64,000 nucleotides of DNA from Pseudomonas wuhanensis (GCF_030687395.1 NZ_CP117430.1:3534001-3598000); one strand, 5' to 3'. Shown: positions 52,328 to 62,283, counted from the first letter of the stretch. Program-made: numbers and translations. The notes: generated by a model not told the origin, from the sequence alone.

Positions 52328-54060
52328 TTGCCCTCTGGCCGCACTGGTTCCGCCCTTGGTGGCTGCTGTTGTTGCCGTTGCTGGGCTGGTTGCTCTGGCA
52401 ACTCTGGCATCGGCAGAAGCGCGCTGGCCGCTGGCAAATGATTCTGCCGCCGGCCTTCCATGCCGCGTTGCTCAGTGGTGGCAGCGGTCGCGAGAGCAAA
52501 CTGCCGTGGGTCGCCCTGGGTCTGGCCTGGGTGTTGACGGTGCTGGCCCTGCTGGGGCCGAGCTGGCAGCGCGTCGAGCAAACCAGCCAGAAACCCGCCG
52601 ACCCGCTGGTGGTGTTGCTTGAGCTGACCCCGGAAATGCTCGCCACCGACAGTGCGCCGAACAGGCTGGAACAAGCCCGGCGCAAACTGTTCGACCTGCT
52701 GCAAAACCGCAGCGACGCCCAGACTGCAATCATCGTCTATGCCGGCAGCGCCCACACCTTGGTGCCGCTGTCGGATGACCTGTCGACCAGCCGCAACCTC
52801 GTGGATGCACTCAAGCCGTCGCTGATGCCCCTGGCCGGTCATCGTGCCGATCTGGCGGTGGCCAAGGCCCTTGCGCTGCTGGATCAGGGCGCCCTCGGCC
52901 AGGGTCGGATCCTGCTGATCGGTTCGTCGCTGACCGAACAAGAACGCCAAGGGATTCGTCAGGCGCTGGACGACAAGTCCACGCCATTTCTGATGCTCGG
53001 TATCGGCACCGCCGAAGGTGCGCCGGTCGCTCAGGACGACGGCAGTTTCCTCAAGGATGACTTGGGCGCAATTCTGGTGCCCCGTCTGGACGGCCCCAGC
53101 CTGAAAGCCTTTGCCAACGGCCTGGGCGGACGTTATCGCCAGGCGCGTCTGGACGATGCCGACCTGCGCGGCCTTGGCCTGCTCGATGGCCCACGGGACC
53201 TGCGCAACGACGGCCAGACATTACGCCTCGACACTTGGGCCGATCAGGGATACTGGCTGCTGCTGCCACTATTATTGCTGGCCGCCTGTGCCGGGCGCCG
53301 GGGTTGGCTGTTCTGCCTGCCGCTGCTGTTCATGCTGCCACAACCGAGTTACGCCTTCGACTTCGAAGACCTGTGGCTGCGTCCCGATCAGCAGGGCCTG
53401 CATTTGCTCAAACAAAAGCGCCCGGCCGAGGCCGCGCAGCATTTCGAAGATCCGCAGTGGCAAGGTGTGGCGCTCTATGAAGCCGGCGACTACAGTGGCG
53501 CCGCCCAGCGGTTTGCCCAAGGCACCGATGCCCACGCCCACTACAATCGGGGTAACGCCCTGGCCAAAAGCGGTGAGCTGGAAGCGGCGCTGGATGCTTA
53601 CGATCAAGCACTGGAACGTCAGCCGGATCTGCGCCCGGCCCTGACCAACAAGGCACTGGTGGAAAGCCTGCTCAAGCAGAAAACCTCAGCGCCGCCCGTC
53701 GAGCCGGACAAAACCGCCGAGGGCAAAACCGAAACCATCACCCAGGAACCGCCGCCAGGCAGCGCCACCCAACCCAGCAATAGCGAGCCGCAAACCGACG
53801 CCGAGCAAACCACGCCGGACGCCGAGCAGCCGCCCACGACGCCACCGCAACCGGGCGCCAATGAAGTCCCGGGCAGCGAGTTGGGGGATGAGCAAAGCAC
53901 CACGCCACCTCGGCGCCCGGCCAGCGACATGATTGAAGGCGAACAGCGCCAGGCGCTGGAGCAATGGCTGCGCAAGATTCCGGATGACCCCGGCGAATTG
54001 CTCAGACGCAAATTCTGGTACGAACAGCAACAACATCAGGATCAGGAAAAAACTCGATGA
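52324..54060 (+). CDS. VWA-TPR fusion protein (BatB/BatC-like) with degenerate MIDAS
   Basis: 578 aa. Two N-terminal membrane helices are followed by a VWA-like domain (about 85-300), another helix (about 310-335, GYWLLLPLLLLAACAGRRGW) and TPR repeats (about 380-450, HYNRGNALAKSGELEAALDA). A long Pro/Glu/Thr-rich linker and a short conserved tail (EQWLRKIPDDPGELLRRKFW) complete it. The expected DxSxS metal site reads LELTPEMLATD, so metal binding is probably lost, unlike the preceding BatA-like protein. BatB and BatC functions are fused in one chain. It overlaps both neighbours by ATGA. Confidence 0.92.
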   Translation: MIALWPHWFRPWWLLLLPLLGWLLWQLWHRQKRAGRWQMILPPAFHAALLSGGSGRESKLPWVALGLAWVLTVLALLGPSWQRVEQTSQKPADPLVVLLELTPEMLATDSAPNRLEQARRKLFDLLQNRSDAQTAIIVYAGSAHTLVPLSDDLSTSRNLVDALKPSLMPLAGHRADLAVAKALALLDQGALGQGRILLIGSSLTEQERQGIRQALDDKSTPFLMLGIGTAEGAPVAQDDGSFLKDDLGAILVPRLDGPSLKAFANGLGGRYRQARLDDADLRGLGLLDGPRDLRNDGQTLRLDTWADQGYWLLLPLLLLAACAGRRGWLFCLPLLFMLPQPSYAFDFEDLWLRPDQQGLHLLKQKRPAEAAQHFEDPQWQGVALYEAGDYSGAAQRFAQGTDAHAHYNRGNALAKSGELEAALDAYDQALERQPDLRPALTNKALVESLLKQKTSAPPVEPDKTAEGKTETITQEPPPGSATQPSNSEPQTDAEQTTPDAEQPPTTPPQPGANEVPGSELGDEQSTTPPRRPASDMIEGEQRQALEQWLRKIPDDPGELLRRKFWYEQQQHQDQEKTR

Positions 54061-55709
54061 CCCGCTTCACCGCCCTCTTGCTCGCATTGTTGCCCGCCCT
54101 GTTGCTCTGCACCGCTCAGGTCCAGGCTGCAGAGCTGGTCGCCAGCGTCGATCGCAGCCGCCTGAATTCTGGCGAGACGGTCGAACTGACCCTGGAAACC
54201 AGCGACGTGACCCAGTTCGGCAAACCCGACCTGACCCCACTGGAGCCGCTGTTCGAAGTGCGCGGCACCCGTCAGGTCAACCAACTGAACACGCTCAACG
54301 GCAACACTCAAGCAACCACCCGCTGGATCATCACCCTGTTGCCCCGGCAAAACGGCAGCGTGGTGATTCCGTCGCTGCAACTGGGCGACGCCCAGAGCCA
54401 GCCGATTACCCTCCAGGTGATCGAAAGCGAAACCCAGGACAGCAGCAACGCACTGGCGCCGGTGTTCATCGAGGCCAGCCTCGACCAGAACAGCGTCTAT
54501 GTGCAGGCTCAGGCGATCCTGACCTTGCGCATCTACCATTCTGTGTCGCTGTACGACGACAGCAGCCTGACCCCGTTACAAATTCCCGATGCGCGCATCG
54601 AACAGTTGGGCGAGTCGCGCACCTACGAAAAAGTCATCAATGGATTGCGCCATGGCGTGATCGAAATGCGCTACGCGATCTACCCGCAACACAGCGGTGA
54701 ATTGATTATTCCGGCGCAAATGTTCAGTGCCACGCCGGTCGATACCCGGCCGTCCCAGGACGCAACACCCCAAGGGCCTAAACCGGGCAAGCAGATGCGC
54801 GTCAAATCCGCCGAGATCCCGCTGACGGTCAAGGCCAAACCCGCCACCTATCCCGCCGATGTGCCCTGGCTGCCGGCCCGCAGCCTGAGCCTGAGCGAAA
54901 GCTGGAGCCCGGAACCGGATAATGCGCAGGTCGGCTACTCGCTGACCCGCAGCCTGACCCTGAACGCCGAGGGCCTCGCCAGCTCCCAACTGCCACCCTT
55001 GCCCGCCACAGAGATCAACGGTCTGCGGCGCTACCCGGATCAACCGGTGCTGGGCAACCAGAGCAGCGATCGCGGCTTGATCGGCAGTCGCGAGGACCGT
55101 GAAGCCCTGGTGCCGACCCGCACCGGCAACATTGATTTGCCGAGCGTGGAAGTGGTCTGGTGGAACACCTTCGAAGATCACCTGGAACACAGCAGCCTGC
55201 CCGCCCGCACGCTGCAAGTGGCGAGCAATCCTAGCCTGATCGTCGATACTCCGGCGGGCAGCCCGCAGGCAGTCTCCAGCGCCAGCAACGAAGCCCTCTG
55301 GTGGTGGAAACTCAGCACGGCGATCCTGGCCTGCACCACGCTGCTGGGCTTCGGCCTGTGGTGGCGCGCCCGCTGGCAACCGGCGATCCTGCGCGCGACG
55401 CAGACCGGCCCGAGCCCACGCACCCTGCTCGATGACCTCAAACGCGCCTGCCAGGCCAACGACTCCCACGCCACCCGCCAGGCCCTCGACGCCTGGGCCC
55501 GGCAACAACCGGAAACCCTGGCCGACATGGCGGCGCGTTTTGTGCCGCTGTCCGACGCCCTCGATGGCCTGAATGGCGCGCTGTACAGCGAAACCGGCCA
55601 GTATTGGCAGGGCGAAGATCTCTGGCGCGCGATTCGTGCGATCCCGACGGCCGAAGGGGTTCAAGACCTGGTTGGCGATACTGGGTTGCCGCCGCTTTAT
55701 CCGAAATAA
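54057..55709 (+). CDS. BatD-family membrane protein
   Basis: A 550-aa protein with a signal peptide (MTRFTALLLALLPALLLCTA ... ending VQA). Large periplasmic beta-sandwich repeats follow (LVASVDRSRLNSGETVELTL, VFIEASLDQNSVYVQAQAIL). One membrane helix lies near residue 425 (LSTAILACTTLLGFGLWW), with a cytoplasmic helical C-terminus (LLDDLKRACQANDSHATRQA). This is the BatD layout that ends MoxR/Bat operons. It overlaps the BatB/C gene by ATGA and is followed by a REP doublet, so it is probably the last gene. Confidence 0.93.
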   Translation: MTRFTALLLALLPALLLCTAQVQAAELVASVDRSRLNSGETVELTLETSDVTQFGKPDLTPLEPLFEVRGTRQVNQLNTLNGNTQATTRWIITLLPRQNGSVVIPSLQLGDAQSQPITLQVIESETQDSSNALAPVFIEASLDQNSVYVQAQAILTLRIYHSVSLYDDSSLTPLQIPDARIEQLGESRTYEKVINGLRHGVIEMRYAIYPQHSGELIIPAQMFSATPVDTRPSQDATPQGPKPGKQMRVKSAEIPLTVKAKPATYPADVPWLPARSLSLSESWSPEPDNAQVGYSLTRSLTLNAEGLASSQLPPLPATEINGLRRYPDQPVLGNQSSDRGLIGSREDREALVPTRTGNIDLPSVEVVWWNTFEDHLEHSSLPARTLQVASNPSLIVDTPAGSPQAVSSASNEALWWWKLSTAILACTTLLGFGLWWRARWQPAILRATQTGPSPRTLLDDLKRACQANDSHATRQALDAWARQQPETLADMAARFVPLSDALDGLNGALYSETGQYWQGEDLWRAIRAIPTAEGVQDLVGDTGLPPLYPK

Positions 55710-55721
55710 TCACCGCACCCT

Positions 55722-55851
55722 GTGGCGAGGGAGCTTGCTCCCGCCGGGCTGCGAAGCGGCCCCAAGACCACATCACTCGTTTCTTCTGGCATAACGCTTC
55801 AGCCATTTTGCGCCTGCTGCGCAGCCGAACGGGAGCAAGCTCCCTCGCCAC
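55722..55851. repeat. REP doublet (family A, inverted pair)
   Basis: GTGGCGAGGGAGCTTGCTCC at 55722 and its inverted copy ending at 55851. It lies 12 bases past the BatD stop codon. Confidence 0.92.
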
Positions 55852-55969
55852 AGGTCTTCGGTTCGATCAGATCCATCGCGCCATCCCATGTGTTTGCCAG
55901 TAAACTCTCCCCTCTTTAGCCGCCACCATTTTCCCCGCGGCCATTACCTTATTTCCTACGGAGTACGCC

Positions 55970-57214
55970 TTGCGTCTGTTTCACACCTCCGACTGGCACC
56001 TTGGGCAGAACCTGCACGGCCAGGAGCGCGATTTCGAGCACGCCTGCTTTCTCGATTGGCTGCTGCGTCAGCTGAAGCTGGATCAGCCCGATGTACTGCT
56101 GATAGCCGGCGATATCTTTGACACGGTCAACCCGCCGGTCAAAGCCCAGGAACGCCTCTACGATTTCATCGTCAGCGCCCATGAACAGCAGCCATTGCTG
56201 ACCATCGTGATGATCGCCGGCAACCACGATTCCGGTTCGCGGATTGAACTGCCGGCGCCGTTGATGCGACGGTTGCGCACTCACGCCCTCGGTCGCGTGC
56301 TGTGGCTCGATGACGGTCAACTGGATGCCGAACGCCTGTTGCTGCCGTTGCCAGATGCCAGCGGCGAAATTGCTGCCTGGTGCCTGGCGCTGCCGTTCCT
56401 GCGCCCCGCCGAAGTGACCGGCGCGCATTTGGGCGATAACTATTTGCGCGGCATCGGCCAGGTTCATGAATGGCTGATCGAAGCAGCAAACATCAAGCGC
56501 AAGCCGGGGCAGGCGCTGATTGCCATTAGCCACGCGCACATGGCTGGCGGTTCGGTCTCGGAAGATTCCGAGCGCAGCCTGATCATTGGTAACGCCGAAG
56601 CCCTGCCCGCCAGCCTGTTCGGGCCGAGCATCAGCTATGTCGCCCTCGGGCATTTGCACAAGCCGCAGAAGGTCAACGGTGAAGAGCGCATTCGCTACTG
56701 CGGCTCGCCGATTCCGTTGTCGTTCTCCGAGATCAATTACCAACATCAGATCCTCGACATTCAACTCGATGGCGAAACATTGGTCAGCGTCGAACCGCGC
56801 CTGATTCCGCGCTCCGTCCACTTGCAACGCCTCGGCTCCGCACTGTTGGCGGAGATTCTGCTGCAACTGGCCGACCTGCCCAACATTGACCTGCTCGCCG
56901 ATATCCAGCGTCAGCCGTGGCTGGAAGTGCGGGTCCGTCTCGACGAACCGCAACCGGACCTGCGCCATCAAGTGGAAACAGCGCTGCAAGGCAAAGCCGT
57001 GCGGCTGGTGCGGATCGCTGCCGAGTACGCTGGCAATGGCAGCCACGAGGGCGTCGATGACGGCACAACTTTGATCGAACTGGATCAACTGACGCCGCAG
57101 GAGCTGTTCAGCCGCGCGTGGCAGGACAACTACGGCAGCGAGGTCGACGAGCAAACGCTCAAGGACTTCGCCGAGCTGCTGCAGGACGTGCAGATGGAGA
57201 GCGAACAACCATGA
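55970..57214 (+). CDS. sbcD: Exonuclease subunit SbcD
   Basis: A 414-aa Mre11-like metallo-phosphoesterase, nuclease subunit of SbcCD, which cleaves DNA hairpins and blocked ends. All phosphoesterase motifs are visible: SDWHLGQNL, IAGDIFDTV, IAGNHDSG, SHAHM and LGHLHKPQ. The C-terminal capping and SbcC-binding domain follows. The start is a TTG with GGAG 6 bases upstream; no ATG or GTG gives the conserved MRLFHTSDWHLG beginning. It overlaps sbcC by ATGA. Confidence 0.96.
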   Translation: MRLFHTSDWHLGQNLHGQERDFEHACFLDWLLRQLKLDQPDVLLIAGDIFDTVNPPVKAQERLYDFIVSAHEQQPLLTIVMIAGNHDSGSRIELPAPLMRRLRTHALGRVLWLDDGQLDAERLLLPLPDASGEIAAWCLALPFLRPAEVTGAHLGDNYLRGIGQVHEWLIEAANIKRKPGQALIAISHAHMAGGSVSEDSERSLIIGNAEALPASLFGPSISYVALGHLHKPQKVNGEERIRYCGSPIPLSFSEINYQHQILDIQLDGETLVSVEPRLIPRSVHLQRLGSALLAEILLQLADLPNIDLLADIQRQPWLEVRVRLDEPQPDLRHQVETALQGKAVRLVRIAAEYAGNGSHEGVDDGTTLIELDQLTPQELFSRAWQDNYGSEVDEQTLKDFAELLQDVQMESEQP

Positions 57215-60200
57215 AAATTCTCGCGATCCGCCTGAAAAACCTCGCCTCCCTGGCCGGGCCTTTTGAGATCGACTTCACCGCTGAACCCTTGGCCAGTGCC
57301 GGTCTGTTCGCGATTACCGGGCCGACCGGTGCCGGCAAAAGCACGCTTCTCGACGCCCTGTGCCTGGCGCTGTTCGGCGCCGTGCCGCGGCTGAACAACA
57401 CCGGCCGCGACGCCAAGGTCCCGGACGCCGATGGCGAAATCGGCACTGGCGACCCGCGCACACTGCTGCGGCGTGGCACCGGCGAAGGGTATGCAGAAGT
57501 GGATTTCGTCGGCATCGACGGTCGCCGTTATCGCGCTCGCTGGGAGGCCAATCGCGCTCGGGAAAAGGCTGGTGGCAAGCTGCAAGCCAGCCGTCAGAGC
57601 CTGCGCGACATCGATCAGGATCAGCTGCTGGCCAGCCAGAAAGGCGAATACAAAGCACAGCTCGAAGCCGCGCTGGGCCTGAACTTCGAACAATTCACCC
57701 GCGCCGTAATGCTCGCCCAGAGCGAGTTCAGCGCCTTCCTCAAGGCTGACGACAATGACCGCAGCGAACTGCTGGAAAAGCTCACCGACACGGCGCTCTA
57801 TACCCGTCTCGGTCGCCGCGCCTTCGACAAGACCAAAGAAGCTCGCGAAGCCCATAAGTTACTGCAGGATCAGGCCACCGGGGTCACGCCGCTGTCGCCG
57901 GAAGCCCGGGCCGAGCTGGATGAGCGCTTCAACGACGCTCAGCAGCAACTCAAGACCCAGCAGGCGCAGCTCAAACAGTTGGAGTTGCAACACACCTGGC
58001 TCAAGGACCTGCGCCAGTTGCAGGACGCACAACAGAGCGCCACCGAGCAACTGCACTGCGCCCAACAACACTGGAACAGCCTCGCCGGCGAGCGCTTGAA
58101 GCTGACCCGCCTGGAGCAACTGGCGCCGCAACGGCATCAGTTCGCGCGCAAGACCGAACTCACCGCCCAGCTCACGCCGCTGGCGGCGCAGATTCAGCAA
58201 CACACGCAACAGCAAAGCGAGCTGACCGAGCGACAGACTCAACTCGAACAGAGCCTAAGCGCTGCGCAAACGGCGCTGACCCACGCGCAAAGCCAACACA
58301 GTTCCAGCGCGCCCCTGCTGCGTCAGGCCTTCGAAGAGCAAAGCACCCTCGCCCGCCTGGTCAAGGACGCCAGCCTCAGTGCCGATCTCAAGCTGCAGGC
58401 GGAACAGGCCTGCACTCAGGGCCAGGGGACGATTCAGGGTTTGCTCGACCAACAGAAACAGGTCGCCGAACGGTTGCAGCAGATTGCCGGTGAGCTTGAG
58501 CAAAGCACCCATCTGGCGCCGTTGAGCGATGCCTGGAACGCCTACCGCGATCGTCTGCAACAATTGATGCTGATCGGTAATCGCCTGAACAAGGGCCAGG
58601 CTGAACTGGCCGCTTTGGAGCAAAGCGCCGCCCGCGCTGCTGAGGAACTGGCCACCCAGCGCCAGAGCCTTGAAGTGCTGTACAAAGAGGCCGGCGCCGA
58701 GCCTGAAGCGGTGGCCGAGCAGATTCAGATTCTCGGCAGTCTGCTGCAGGACAACCGCAAGCAACTGCGGGCCTTTGAAGAGTTGACGCGACTGTGGGCC
58801 AGCCAGCAGGAACTGGACAAACGCGGCGCCGAGCTTCAGCAGCGGCAACTCGCCGCTCAGCAAGACCGCGATCGTCTGACCCAGGCCGGTGTGCAGACCA
58901 AGGCCGAGCTGGCCGTCGCCGAACAGACCCTAACCGTCACCCGCGAACTGCTGGAACGCCAGCGTTTGGCGCGCAGTGCCAGCGTCGAAGAACTGCGCGC
59001 GCAGTTGCAGGACGATCAGCCGTGCCCGGTTTGTGGCAGCCCGGACCATCCTTATCATCAGCCCGAAGCCCTGCTGCAAAGCCTCGGCCGGCATGATGAA
59101 AGCGAACAGGCCAACGCTCAGAAAGCCGTCGACCTGCTCAAGGAAAAACTCACCGATCTGCGCGCCGAAGTCGGCGGCTTGATTGCTCAGCAGAAGGAAT
59201 TGCTGCAACAGCAAGAACAGCTCGCGACTCAGCAACAAGGCCTGACACCAAGCCTGGAAGCGCACCCACTGTCCGCTCAGCTATTGGCCCAGGACGCAAG
59301 CAAACGCGACGCCTGGCTAACGCAACAAAGCAGCCAGTTGAACCAGAGCATCACCCAGGATGAACAACGGCAAACCGCCCTGCTCACCCTGCAACAGGAT
59401 GCCGCACGCCTGGCGCAACAACTGCGCAGCGCCGAAGCCGCGAATCAGCAAGCGACACAACACCTGATCAACCAGCAACGCGAGTTAAGCAGCGATCGTC
59501 AACGTCTGGACGAAGAACTGACGGCGTTCAGCACCCTGCTCCCGGCCGACACGCTGGAGGCCTTGCGCAACGAACCCGCCGCGACCTTCATGCAACTCGA
59601 CCGGCAGATCGCCCAGCGCCTGCAACAACTCGACCAGCAGCGCGAAGAACTCGGCGAACAGCAACAACGTCAGCAGACGCTGGAGAAAGAACAGTACCAA
59701 CAGCAGATCCGCACCCAGCAGTTGGACGCCGCGCAACAGCAGTTCACCGCGCTGGCCGGGCAGCAACAGGCTTGCCAGGAAAAACTGACTCAACTGCTGG
59801 GCGAACATGCCAGCGCCGAACAGTGGCAGCAGCAACTGGATCAGGCCGTCGAGCAGGCGCGCGCTGCCGAAGCGACGGCCAATCAGCAATTGCAAACCGT
59901 GCACACGCGGTTGGTGCAACTGGCCGCGGAACTCAAGGCGCAGCAGGAACGTTCGCAGGCCCTGGAAACTGAAGACCGTGAGTTGAGCGGCAAGATCGCC
60001 GACTGGCGCGCGCAGCATCCAGAGCTCGACGACGGCGGACTGGAAGATTTGCTGAGCGTCGACGACCAGCAGGTCAGCGAACTGCGTCAACGATTGCAGC
60101 AGAGCGAAAAAGCCATCGAGCAAGCCAAGGTGCTGCTGCAAGAGCGAGATCAACGCTTGCTCGATCATCAGGCGCAGCACAACGGCAATCTCGACGCCGA

Positions 60201-60852
60201 ACAACTGGCCACGGCGCTCGCCGAGCTGCAAAACCTGTTCGTCGCCAGCGAACATCGTTGCGCCGAATTGCGCGCAGAGCAGGCCGAGGATCAGCGTCGA
60301 CAGAATGCCAATCAGGCGCTGGCGCAGCAGATCGCCGACGCCTACACCGAGTACCAGCGCTGGGCACGCCTGAATGCGCTGATCGGTTCGGCCACCGGCG
60401 ACACCTTCCGCAAAATCGCCCAGGCCTACAACCTCGACCTGTTGGTGCATCACGCCAACGTCCAGTTGCGGCAACTGGTGCGGCGCTATCGGTTGAAACG
60501 TGGCGGTAGCATGCTCGGGTTATTGGTGATGGACACCGAGATGGGCGATGAACTGCGCTCGGTGCATTCGCTGTCCGGTGGCGAGACGTTCCTGGTGTCG
60601 CTGGCCCTGGCGCTCGGTTTGGCGTCGATGGCGTCGAGCACGTTGAAAATTGAATCGCTGTTCATCGACGAAGGCTTTGGCAGCCTTGATCCGGAATCCC
60701 TGCAACTGGCCATGGACGCCCTCGATGGTTTGCAAGCGCAGGGCCGCAAGGTCGCGGTGATTTCCCACGTGCAGGAAATGCATGAGCGGATTCCGGTACA
60801 GATTCAGGTCCACCGCCAAGGCAACGGTCTGAGTACGCTGGAGGTGAAATGA
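57211..60852 (+). CDS. sbcC: Exonuclease subunit SbcC
   Basis: A 1,213-aa Rad50-like SMC ATPase partner of SbcD. The N-terminal Walker A is GPTGAGKSTLLDAL (about residues 34-47). Two long Gln-rich coiled-coil arms meet at the zinc hook CPVCGSPDHPYH (about residue 607). The C-terminal signature motif is HSLSGGETFLVSLALALGLA, and Walker B lies in LFIDEGFGSLDPESLQ. The ATG at 57211 (MKILAIRLKNLASLAG) is in an ATGA overlap with sbcD. The 3' end overlaps the GST gene by ATGA. Confidence 0.96.
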   Translation: MKILAIRLKNLASLAGPFEIDFTAEPLASAGLFAITGPTGAGKSTLLDALCLALFGAVPRLNNTGRDAKVPDADGEIGTGDPRTLLRRGTGEGYAEVDFVGIDGRRYRARWEANRAREKAGGKLQASRQSLRDIDQDQLLASQKGEYKAQLEAALGLNFEQFTRAVMLAQSEFSAFLKADDNDRSELLEKLTDTALYTRLGRRAFDKTKEAREAHKLLQDQATGVTPLSPEARAELDERFNDAQQQLKTQQAQLKQLELQHTWLKDLRQLQDAQQSATEQLHCAQQHWNSLAGERLKLTRLEQLAPQRHQFARKTELTAQLTPLAAQIQQHTQQQSELTERQTQLEQSLSAAQTALTHAQSQHSSSAPLLRQAFEEQSTLARLVKDASLSADLKLQAEQACTQGQGTIQGLLDQQKQVAERLQQIAGELEQSTHLAPLSDAWNAYRDRLQQLMLIGNRLNKGQAELAALEQSAARAAEELATQRQSLEVLYKEAGAEPEAVAEQIQILGSLLQDNRKQLRAFEELTRLWASQQELDKRGAELQQRQLAAQQDRDRLTQAGVQTKAELAVAEQTLTVTRELLERQRLARSASVEELRAQLQDDQPCPVCGSPDHPYHQPEALLQSLGRHDESEQANAQKAVDLLKEKLTDLRAEVGGLIAQQKELLQQQEQLATQQQGLTPSLEAHPLSAQLLAQDASKRDAWLTQQSSQLNQSITQDEQRQTALLTLQQDAARLAQQLRSAEAANQQATQHLINQQRELSSDRQRLDEELTAFSTLLPADTLEALRNEPAATFMQLDRQIAQRLQQLDQQREELGEQQQRQQTLEKEQYQQQIRTQQLDAAQQQFTALAGQQQACQEKLTQLLGEHASAEQWQQQLDQAVEQARAAEATANQQLQTVHTRLVQLAAELKAQQERSQALETEDRELSGKIADWRAQHPELDDGGLEDLLSVDDQQVSELRQRLQQSEKAIEQAKVLLQERDQRLLDHQAQHNGNLDAEQLATALAELQNLFVASEHRCAELRAEQAEDQRRQNANQALAQQIADAYTEYQRWARLNALIGSATGDTFRKIAQAYNLDLLVHHANVQLRQLVRRYRLKRGGSMLGLLVMDTEMGDELRSVHSLSGGETFLVSLALALGLASMASSTLKIESLFIDEGFGSLDPESLQLAMDALDGLQAQGRKVAVISHVQEMHERIPVQIQVHRQGNGLSTLEVK

Positions 60853-61445
60853 ATACGCTGTATTCGTTCCGCCGCTGCCCCTACGCCATGCGCGCCCGCA
60901 TGGCGCTGCGCTATTCGGGGGTTGCGGTGCAGATCGTCGAGGTCAGCCTCAAGGCTAAACCGGCCGAAATGCTCGCACTGTCGAGCAAAGGCACGGTGCC
61001 GGTGCTGAGTGTGGATGGGCGGGTGATCGATGAGAGCCTGGAAATCATGCGCTGGGCGCTGGCGCAGAACGATCCGCAGGATTGGTTGCTCAAGGATGAT
61101 CCTCAGGGACAGCAATGCAGCGCCGCGCTGATCGATGAGAACGATCAAGTGTTCAAGGTGCACCTGAATCGCTACAAGTATGCCGAGCGTTATCCCGAGC
61201 AGCCGATGGCGTTTTACCGGTCAGAGGGCGAGATATTCTTGCGCAAACTGGATGAATTGCTGGAGGGGCGTGACTACTTTCTGGCCGGGCACCCGAGCCT
61301 GGCGGATGTCGCCGTGATGCCGTTCGTGCGGCAATTCGCCCACGTGGATCGCGAGTGGTTCGGGCAGACGCCTTATGTGCGATTGCAGGCGTGGTTGCAG
61401 CGCTTCATCGAGTCAGACCTGTTCACATCAATAATGAAGAAATAA
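60849..61445 (+). CDS. Glutathione S-transferase family protein
   Basis: A 198-aa GST-fold protein. The thioredoxin-like N-terminal domain has SFRRCPYAMRARMALRYSGV, with the CPYA motif (CxxA) of the omega/glutaredoxin-2-like class. The glutathione-binding segment is KGTVPVLSVDGRVIDESLEI. The helical C-terminal domain has YFLAGHPSLADVAVMPFVRQ. It is translationally coupled to sbcC (ATGA), an operon arrangement with no obvious functional reason; it may be a redox or repair partner. Substrate unknown. Confidence 0.92.
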   Translation: MNTLYSFRRCPYAMRARMALRYSGVAVQIVEVSLKAKPAEMLALSSKGTVPVLSVDGRVIDESLEIMRWALAQNDPQDWLLKDDPQGQQCSAALIDENDQVFKVHLNRYKYAERYPEQPMAFYRSEGEIFLRKLDELLEGRDYFLAGHPSLADVAVMPFVRQFAHVDREWFGQTPYVRLQAWLQRFIESDLFTSIMKK

Positions 61446-61464
61446 CCGCGCCCCCTACGGCGAT

Positions 61465-61722
61465 TCATGCCAATACCGAGCACATCCCCAACGCCGAGCA
61501 ATCCACCTGGAACGGCCCAAAGAATTCGCCATTGGATTTGATCGGCGGATTGCCCACCAGCAACCCCAAGGCCTTGGCCGTCTGAATGTTGTGAGCGATG
61601 TTGTGGTTGCATTCGATGGCTCGTGCCACCGACCCCGCCGAGCCCTGCCCGATCCCCAACAACGAAGCGCCATTGGTCATGAATGCCAGGAAGGCGATGA
61701 CCCAGAGTTTGTGCCCTTTCAT
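61465..61722 (-). CDS. Small exported protein of unknown function
   Basis: An 85-aa protein with a signal peptide-like start (MKGHKLWVIAFLAFMTNGAS) and a mature region with three Cys (IECNHN, VDCSALGMCSVLA). The Gly-rich segment GIGQGSAGSV looks like a flexible loop. It overlaps the previous small gene by ATGA, so the pair is co-translated. No family recognised. It may be a small secreted factor. Confidence 0.65.
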   Translation of the reverse strand: MKGHKLWVIAFLAFMTNGASLLGIGQGSAGSVARAIECNHNIAHNIQTAKALGLLVGNPPIKSNGEFFGPFQVDCSALGMCSVLA

Positions 61723-61931
61723 GCCCCCACCACTCCCGCCACATCAGCGTGATCGACCATTCCGTTTTGCGCGCGGTGTTCGAATTGAATGGCGGGATAA
61801 GCGACCTGAATCGGTGCTTGAAGGCTTTGTTGCGATTGAGCCGAAAGGCTGACGACCAACACCATGGCCACGTAAAGACCGATGGCCAGGTAGGCGCCGT
61901 ATTTGGCAGAAGTGATGATTGCGCTGGCCAT
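61719..61931 (-). CDS. Small membrane protein of unknown function
   Basis: A 70-aa protein with one strong membrane helix (YGAYLAIGLYVAMVLVVSLS) and a polar tail (QSQQSLQAPIQVAYPAIQFE). GGAG lies 6 bases before the ATG at 61931; another ATG 18 bases upstream lacks a ribosome site. It overlaps the next small gene by four bases. No family recognised. Confidence 0.65.
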   Translation of the reverse strand: MASAIITSAKYGAYLAIGLYVAMVLVVSLSAQSQQSLQAPIQVAYPAIQFEHRAQNGMVDHADVAGVVGA

Positions 61932-62046
61932 GGTGTTCTCCGTGGGCATGTTTCAGTGCTCACAGAATCGATCAAAAAACAGAAGATAACTAGCGAGCTT
62001 TATGCATAGTAACTATCAGTTTTATTGATCTAGAACCCAGCGTGTT

Positions 62047-62172
62047 TCAGTCCTCGATAAAGCTCATCAAGCGCTCACGGGCCGCTTCCAGCTCGTTGGG
62101 AACGGGCTCGGCGGCCGACAGAATCGGGGTGGAATAGAGAAACAGGAGAACCACTGCCAGACGCATCGCCAT
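62047..62172 (-). CDS. Very small exported peptide
   Basis: A 41-aa peptide with a signal sequence (MAMRLAVVLLFLYSTPILSA) and an acidic helical mature part of about 20 residues (EPVPNELEAARERLMSFIED). AAGGA lies 8 bases before the ATG at 62172. Its size makes the call tentative, but signal, ribosome site and lack of other features support a gene. Confidence 0.5.
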   Translation of the reverse strand: MAMRLAVVLLFLYSTPILSAAEPVPNELEAARERLMSFIED

Positions 62173-62283
62173 GCTGTCGATCCTTATTGGGGAAGGAGTC
62201 AAAAAATCAGCGTCAAATTTAAACTCATGGCCATGTGATATCAAGCAATACATTGATAGCAATATGATGCTGTCGTAAACGCG

